DNA of 45,273 bases from Pseudomonadota bacterium (GTDB taxonomy: Bacteria; Myxococcota_A; UBA796; SXON01), in assembly GCA_005778355.1 (NCBI GenBank), contig SXON01000109.1, forward strand, positions 1 through 45,273, in the 5' to 3' direction. This document shows, piece by piece, positions 41,130-45,273 of the stretch. Position 1 is the first letter of the stretch. Each line of letters starts with the position of its first letter. Under the pieces are notes generated by a model. It saw nothing but the letters and a program-made list of their open reading frames with translations, ran no database searches and was not told the origin of the DNA. The position numbers and the translations under genes are program-made.

Positions 41130-41156
41130 TTGACGACTCTCTCTCTCTGCACTAAT
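41130..41156 (+). promoter_or_regulatory. Candidate promoter for the three-gene cassette
   Basis: TTGACG (41130-41135) and ACTAAT (41151-41156), spacer 15 bases, lie 8 bases after the end of the left repeat copy. A CT-rich tract fills the spacer. The short spacing weakens the call. Confidence 0.35.
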
Positions 41157-41213
41157 CATGCCGTGCACCTGGAGTCACCCTTGGGCACGCCTCGAACCTA
41201 TGACCTTCCCCCC

Positions 41214-41555
41214 ATGACACTCGTCGCCATCGGCACCACCGAGGTCTTCATCCCCGCCGGGGACTGGACGAGCGCGGCTGGCGTCCTGGCCGCCAAGGCC
41301 TGGGGCGAGCTCTCCGGCCTGAACGGGAACTGCCAGGCGCGACCTGCAGTGCAACTGGCCAACGACACGCGGAGCCCCGATGGCGCTCTGGGCATTGGCG
41401 CCGTGAAGACCGCGAATGGCGTGGTCGATCCGGCCACCCTGAGCCTCACCACGGGCAACAAGGCGTGGATCCGGCCGGGATGGGTCGTCTCGCTTTCGAG
41501 CGGGCAAGCCCTCGCCAGCGTGTCGGTGATCGGCACGATCGTATTCGAGAGCTGA
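41214..41555 (+). CDS. Small beta-rich protein of unknown function
   Basis: A 113-residue product starting MTLVAIGTTEVFIPAGDWTS and containing NGNCQARPAVQLANDTRSPD and IRPGWVVSLSSGQALASVSV. It has no signal peptide, is rich in Gly, Ala, Ser and Thr, and looks like a compact beta-sandwich. A GTG at 41163 is an alternative start; neither has a clear ribosome-binding site. It is the first gene of the cassette between the direct repeats. No family is recognised. Confidence 0.6.
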   Translation: MTLVAIGTTEVFIPAGDWTSAAGVLAAKAWGELSGLNGNCQARPAVQLANDTRSPDGALGIGAVKTANGVVDPATLSLTTGNKAWIRPGWVVSLSSGQALASVSVIGTIVFES

Positions 41556-41556
41556 C

Positions 41557-43179
41557 GTGCGCGGGGCGCTGCGCCTCCCGTGGCTCGTGGCGGCGCTCGC
41601 GCTCGCGGGCTGCCCGGCGGGGAGCGCCGCGAAGGAGACCGGAGGCGGCGAGAGCGGCGGAGCGGCGGACAGTGGCGATCCGGGGGACAGCGGCGATCCG
41701 GGGGACAGCGGCGATTCCGATGGCCCGAGCGACTCCGGGGACACCGCCACCGCGATCCCCGATGCCGACGGCGATGGTAGCCCCGACAGCGAGGACTGTG
41801 ACGACGGCGACCCCTACGTGTACCCGGGCGCCCCGGACACCTGTCACGACGGCATCGACACCAACTGCGACGGCGTGGACGCGAGCTGCGAGTGGACCAC
41901 GGGTACGCATGACTTGTCCGACGAGGGGGTGGTAGTCCAGGCGACGGGAGGAGAGTTCGGCGTGAGCGGTGTGTGCGGCGGCAGCGATCTCGACGGGGAC
42001 GGCGTGGGGGATCTCGTGGCCCGAGGCGAGCGGGATGAACTCGGGGGAAGCTCGATCCAGGTGGCGCGGGGCGGTGTGCCGTTCGCCGCGGCGGCCGACT
42101 GGGCGACGCTGGCAGAAGAGCCGGACGGTGGGTATCTTGCTGGCCCGGTTTATTGTGCCGGAGACCTCGATGGCGACGGTCTGGGCGAGTTGCTCAGCCG
42201 AGCAAGCGACGGCAGCGGCGTCCTGTGGTTCGACGGCTTACCGGCTGGCGATTCGCTGGCAGAAGACGTGGCGGTGGCGACGGTGGAGGCGTCGGTGGCG
42301 GCGGACCTCTCCGCGGCGCCGACCGACCTCACGGGCGACGGCTTCCCCGACGCCATGCTGTTCGCCGCTGTCTTTGTCGCCGCGGAGGGGCGCGTGGCGG
42401 GAGGGATCGCCTTCGTCGACGGGCGCTCACGAGGTACGATCCTCGGCGCGGACTTTCAGGGGGGTGTGGCCCAGGACTCCGTGGACGCTTTCTCCGCGAC
42501 CGGCGACCTGAACGGGGACGGCGCCGCGGACCTCGTGGTGGGCGACGCGGCCGCCGGGGACTCGGCAAGTATGCGCGGCGAGGTGATGGTGTACCCGGGC
42601 CCGTTCACCAACGGCAGAGCGGAAGAGGAGCACGCCTCCCGGGCGGCGGGTTGGACCGACGATCTCTGGCTTGGCTACGCCGTGGCGACGGGGGACTTCG
42701 ACGGTGACGGACACGACGACGTCGTCGCGGGGACACCCTGGCACGAGTACGACGGGAGCAGCCCGGGCGGCGAGGGCGGCGCCGCGGTGTTCCTTGGGAG
42801 CGCGACCCTTGCGGCCGACTGGCAGGCTGCCACCATGTACGAGGGCGGCTCGGAGGCAAACGCCGGCTCGTGCGTCGGCTCGTGGAGCGACCCGGGCAGC
42901 GACCCGGCGGACTCGGTGGTCGTGGGGGTGTCCGAGGAATCCGACGGTCCGTTTGTCCTGGCCCGGCTGCCCGGCAGGTTGGAGAGCGGGGTCGTCGAGC
43001 TGGCGGGGGCGCAGGCGACCGTGGCGAGCAGCACGAATATCGGGGGGACTCGAGCCTGCGGCACGGTCGCCGATGTCAGCGGCGACGGCGTCGCGGACGC
43101 GCTCTTTGGCTCAGAAGCATTGATTTCCAACTCGTACGGTCCCGGCGGCTTCCTGCTCGCGCTGGGCGCGGGACCCTAG
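41557..43179 (+). CDS. FG-GAP/integrin-like lipoprotein with MopE-type metal motif
   Basis: A 540-residue protein with a conventional lipoprotein signal (LPWLVAALALAGC, Cys19), unlike its neighbours. A Gly/Asp/Ser linker of 18-bp repeats follows. Next is the MopE-type segment DADGDGSPDSEDCDDGDPYV, then YPGAPDTCHDGIDTNCDGVD, seen in many myxobacterial surface proteins. The remainder contains FG-GAP blades with Ca-binding loops (GGSDLDGDGVGDLVA, AGDLDGDGLGELLS, TDLTGDGFPDAML, GDLNGDGAADLVVGD, GDFDGDGHDDVVAG, ADVSGDGVADALFG), predicting a seven-blade propeller. The role is probably surface binding. It starts at GTG, one base after the preceding stop. Confidence 0.85.
   Translation: MRGALRLPWLVAALALAGCPAGSAAKETGGGESGGAADSGDPGDSGDPGDSGDSDGPSDSGDTATAIPDADGDGSPDSEDCDDGDPYVYPGAPDTCHDGIDTNCDGVDASCEWTTGTHDLSDEGVVVQATGGEFGVSGVCGGSDLDGDGVGDLVARGERDELGGSSIQVARGGVPFAAAADWATLAEEPDGGYLAGPVYCAGDLDGDGLGELLSRASDGSGVLWFDGLPAGDSLAEDVAVATVEASVAADLSAAPTDLTGDGFPDAMLFAAVFVAAEGRVAGGIAFVDGRSRGTILGADFQGGVAQDSVDAFSATGDLNGDGAADLVVGDAAAGDSASMRGEVMVYPGPFTNGRAEEEHASRAAGWTDDLWLGYAVATGDFDGDGHDDVVAGTPWHEYDGSSPGGEGGAAVFLGSATLAADWQAATMYEGGSEANAGSCVGSWSDPGSDPADSVVVGVSEESDGPFVLARLPGRLESGVVELAGAQATVASSTNIGGTRACGTVADVSGDGVADALFGSEALISNSYGPGGFLLALGAGP
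41668..41721. repeat. 18-bp tandem repeat coding the DSGDPG linker
   Basis: Units beginning GACAG(T/C)GGCGATCCGGGG at 41668 and 41686, and a degenerate third at 41704. They lie in frame within the FG-GAP lipoprotein. Confidence 0.85.
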
Positions 43180-43182
43180 AGC

Positions 43183-44289
43183 ATGCCGGGCTTCACTAAC
43201 GTCATCGACACACTTCTGGCGCCTGCGGAGGCGGAGCGATGGGCCTTTGTCATCCCCGATGGCGACCCTGCGGGCACAGGGCTGAACGCGATGATCTCCG
43301 CGGGAGTCCGGCCGGAACTGACAGGGTACGTCCGCCTCGGTCGGATCAATGTGCTCGACGCCGCCTCGCTCGCCTCCGTCTCCTGGACGACGCTGGGACC
43401 CGATTCCTTGGACGTGGCGGACCACTGGCACCTCCTCGTCGGCAGCGAGCATGTGGTCTCCCGCGCCACGACTCAAGGCCGACTGTACCTCTGTCGCACT
43501 AGCGCGGACTCCTCGCTAGCCGGTTCGCCGCTTGAGGCCGCGCTGCCCATCGTGGCGCCTCGTGGCACCAGAGTCATGCGGAGCACAGCGGCCTTCATTC
43601 AGGCTAATTGGTCGACCAACGACCACGCCCTGCTCCTCGCGAGGCGGGACGGCGTCCAGATCGTGCTGGGCAACACGGACGGCGACTCGCTGCGCTTCGT
43701 GCACGTGGACAGTGGGCTGGTGTGTCGTAGCACCGTGCTGCGGGCCGGCCGCGTCGGCTCGTCCACCGACCGGGTGAAAAACACGGCCTCCGCCCGGCGA
43801 CTGGGCGGTGGCCGCGAGCTGTCGCAGGTCGTCGTGGTGGCCCCGACCTCCCTTGGCTATGACCAGGCGGGCGACCTGCGCGTGCTCGACGCCGAGCCTG
43901 ATCTCCGCGCGTGGACGGAGCTTGCCCGCATCGCGGGTGGCGACCAGTACCAGCTCCAGATGGGCACGGTGTGTTTCCTCCCGGGCGACTACCGCCTCGT
44001 GACTTACAAGCGGCTGGACCGGACCTGGCGGACCGCCACTGGACAGGACGACGGCGGCGACATCGTCCGCACGCTCTTCGACTCGAGTTGGACGGAGCTT
44101 CGCACCGAGGTGTTGCTCGCGGGCGTCGCCACCGGCGGTACGGTTGGCAATCGCCCGCACACGATCCGGCACGATGAGGCGGGGACGACGCACGTCGTTA
44201 CCACCTGGGACGAGTGGGTGCTGGGCAGCACGCGTGTGCAGCCCGACCCCGGCGGGTGCCGGTACCGGGTTGACGCGTGGGTGCCGTAG
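43183..44289 (+). CDS. Beta-rich protein of unknown function, last gene of the cassette
   Basis: A 368-residue protein from ATG 43183, three bases after the FG-GAP gene's stop. It has no signal peptide. Regularly spaced strands and Trp/Asp turns (WAFVIPDGDPAGTGLNAMIS, HWHLLVGSEHVVSRATTQGR, DGVQIVLGNTDGDSLRFVHV, QLQMGTVCFLPGDYRLVTYK) suggest a beta-propeller. No catalytic motif or family is recognised. Its stop lies 7 bases before the right repeat copy. Confidence 0.68.
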   Translation: MPGFTNVIDTLLAPAEAERWAFVIPDGDPAGTGLNAMISAGVRPELTGYVRLGRINVLDAASLASVSWTTLGPDSLDVADHWHLLVGSEHVVSRATTQGRLYLCRTSADSSLAGSPLEAALPIVAPRGTRVMRSTAAFIQANWSTNDHALLLARRDGVQIVLGNTDGDSLRFVHVDSGLVCRSTVLRAGRVGSSTDRVKNTASARRLGGGRELSQVVVVAPTSLGYDQAGDLRVLDAEPDLRAWTELARIAGGDQYQLQMGTVCFLPGDYRLVTYKRLDRTWRTATGQDDGGDIVRTLFDSSWTELRTEVLLAGVATGGTVGNRPHTIRHDEAGTTHVVTTWDEWVLGSTRVQPDPGGCRYRVDAWVP

Positions 44290-44296
44290 GGCCGTG

Positions 44297-44892
44297 ACGA
44301 CCGCGTCGACGTGGGCCTGCCGGTGATGTACCCCCGGATCGACGTGGCCGGGCTTGAGGCGCGCGGCGAGCTACCCTGGGAGCTGGGCGGCTGGGCCGAG
44401 GTGGTGCTGGTCTTGCCGGAGCGCACGGTGGCCACGATGTCGGCGGCCCAGCTCAGCGCGCTGGCCACGCTGGGCGCCATCGAGGAGGTGCCCGACCCCA
44501 TCCCGTCGAGTGTCACGCAGGACGGCGAGCCCTTTCCGCGCGCGGTGGTGGGCGTGGAGCGCAGCTTCGGTCGAGTGTACGTCAATGCCCAGTGGCTCTA
44601 TGGGTTCCCGACCGAGCGCCAGTGGAGCGAGTTGAGTCACTACGGCCTGCTCACGCTGCGATTCACCCTGTCCGACCGCTGGATTCTCGGTCTGCGGGGC
44701 GTGAGTGACGGTGCCGGATACCTCGCGGGCGCCGAGCTTCGATACCTGCACGGCGACGCCGCCGAGTGGTGGCTCGGATCGACCTATATTGGGGGTAGCG
44801 AAGAGAGCGCGCTCCACGGCTTCCGCGGCGTGTCGCACGCGGGGCCGGGGGTCGAGGTGCGTTTCTAGGGCGCCCGGCGCGGGTCGCGAGAG
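44297..44892 (+). repeat. 596-bp direct repeat, right copy
   Basis: Gap-free match to 40527-41122. After its right end the sequence switches to a hairpin-rich spacer, while the left copy is followed by the cassette promoter. Confidence 0.93.
44311..44868 (+). pseudogene. Headless duplicate of the outer-membrane barrel gene (C-terminal 185 residues)
   Basis: From GTG 44311 the frame encodes the C-terminal 185 residues of the barrel at 39740-41098 with only two amino-acid differences (Asp to Glu, Thr to Pro), ending in the same GVEVRF. Signal peptide and the first 260 or so residues are missing, so no functional outer-membrane protein can be made from it. About 15 of the 17 base differences from the left copy are silent. 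Confidence 0.8.
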
Positions 44893-44893
44893 G

Positions 44894-44920
44894 GGGCACC
44901 TGCCCTTGGGCAAGGTGCCC
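44894..44920 (+). terminator. Strong GC-rich hairpin after the truncated barrel
   Basis: GGGCACC-TGCCC (44894-44905) pairs with GGGCA-a-GGTGCCC (44908-44920): a 12-bp stem with one bulge and a two-base loop. It stands just after the repeat end. No T run follows, so termination is inferred from position and stability only. Confidence 0.45.
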
Positions 44921-44940
44921 TAGAGGTAGGGCGCCACGAT

Positions 44941-44959
44941 ACCGGGGCAGCGCCCCGGT
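44941..44959 (+). terminator. Second GC-rich hairpin in the spacer
   Basis: ACCGGGGC (44941-44948) pairs perfectly with GCCCCGGT (44952-44959) around the loop AGC. It lies between the first hairpin and the promoter and may insulate the downstream gene. Confidence 0.4.
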
Positions 44960-44967
44960 GGGCGCGC

Positions 44968-44997
44968 TTGACAGAACATGACAAATGAGAATAAACT
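44968..44997 (+). promoter_or_regulatory. Sigma-70-like promoter for the gene at the right edge
   Basis: A consensus TTGACA (44968-44973) is followed by an AT-rich stretch with AATAAA (44990-44995, 16-base spacer) or TAAACT (44992-44997, 18-base spacer). This island is conspicuous in a GC-rich region and points toward the ATG at 45106, leaving a leader of about 100 bases. Confidence 0.6.
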
Positions 44998-45105
44998 AGG
45001 ATCAGAGCCCTAGCCCGAGGCCGCCCTTGCGCGCCGTCCCCCTCCCGTGTTCAAGTCGCGACAGGCAAACATCGCTGCCGTCGCGGCGACACGCCCGGAG
45101 GGTTC

Positions 45106-45273
45106 ATGGCTGGGATGCAGGGTCAGAAGGTACGCGTCCACACGGTCGCGACGAAGTTGTTGTTGCAGACCACGGGGATCGACGCGAACGAGGTGATCCT
45201 CGACCTGCCCCCGGGGCCGATGGCCGAGTACGGCCCTTACCTGTCGGCGGTGACCGGTCACCTGCAGACCGAG
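45106..45273 (+). CDS. Start of a protein of unknown function (runs off right edge)
   Basis: ATG 45106 is preceded by GGAGG with 4-base spacing. Fifty-six residues are visible (MAGMQGQKVRVHTVATKLLL, TTGIDANEVILDLPPGPMAE, YGPYLSAVTGHLQTE) and remain open to the window end. No signal peptide. No family can be assigned from the visible part. It has its own promoter after the right repeat copy. Confidence 0.65.
   Translation, partial: MAGMQGQKVRVHTVATKLLLQTTGIDANEVILDLPPGPMAEYGPYLSAVTGHLQTE

Noticed and set aside
41123-44296. Insertion sequence or transposon between the direct repeats
   Set aside because: No transposase, no terminal inverted repeats and no short target duplication; the flanking repeats are coding sequence of one gene.
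45010-45261. Minus-strand open frame at the right edge
   Set aside because: The plus-strand frame has a promoter, a GGAGG site and an ATG, and is open to the window end; the minus frame has none of these.
41214-45273. Phage tail or contractile injection system genes, suggested by small beta-rich proteins without signals
   Set aside because: No sheath, baseplate, AAA ATPase or other diagnostic component is present; the resemblance is only compositional.

Overview
The window is very GC-rich, densely packed, protein-coding bacterial DNA. I see no rRNA, tRNA, CRISPR array or transposase. It most likely comes from a member of the Myxococcota. The evidence is a CdnL/CarD-type regulator, a MYXO-CTERM-like sorting tail (gene 37133-38224), MopE-type Asp/Cys motifs and FG-GAP repeats in a lipoprotein with a DSGDPGDSGD linker (41557-43179), and many small secreted or lipid-anchored proteins with no assigned function. 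Most lipoproteins have extremely short signals, with the lipobox Cys at residue 8-13 and often no basic N-region. At least twelve gene pairs overlap by four bases (ATGA, GTGA, TTGA or CTGA), so translational coupling is widespread.

Layout, left part. 1-1125: cysS (cut by the window edge) behind cdnL. 1193-2733: a divergent pair of LptF/LptG-like permease genes, the second unusually small. 2744-3100: a small secreted protein. 3199-5804: a four-gene overlapping operon (SRPBCC protein, TPR-like membrane protein, membrane-anchored radical SAM/SPASM enzyme, small membrane protein). 5843-7451: rhodanese, GNAT acetyltransferase and lipoprotein, all overlapping. 7465-10748: mitochondrial-type aconitase divergent from a LysR regulator. 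10824-16531: propeller-like lipoprotein, neutral-ceramidase-like lipoprotein with a partner, Eis-like acetyltransferase, DUF1697 protein and an Asp/Ser-rich lipoprotein.

Middle part. 16538-20448: two overlapping genes for paralogous membrane-anchored pentapeptide-repeat proteins. 20507-24452: a pyrimidine module with cytosine deaminase, a plant PYD1-type dihydropyrimidine dehydrogenase and an NCS1 transporter. 24456-27198: a Uma2 nuclease-like protein with a 12-bp tandem repeat, and two lipoproteins. 27241-33427: a tightly coupled operon that starts with a carotenoid-desaturase-like flavoenzyme and a CrtC/AttH-like lipoprotein. It continues through a Tat-exported mini-protein, a small outer-membrane barrel, an ECF sigma factor and a zinc-finger-type anti-sigma, and ends with a caspase-like protease and a 70-residue protein. 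I regard this combination as the most system-like content of the window.

Right part. 33500-34960: HExxH metalloprotease-like protein. 35368-37021: a beta-rich protein gene broken by one extra G in a homopolymer run. 37133-38224: MYXO-CTERM-like lipoprotein. 38260-41098: small lipoprotein, LolA-like protein, lipoprotein and outer-membrane barrel. 41123-44296: a three-gene cassette flanked by a 596-bp direct repeat. The left copy of the repeat is the 3' half of the barrel gene; the right copy is a headless duplicate. A hairpin-rich spacer with a sigma-70-like promoter then leads into a gene running off the right edge.
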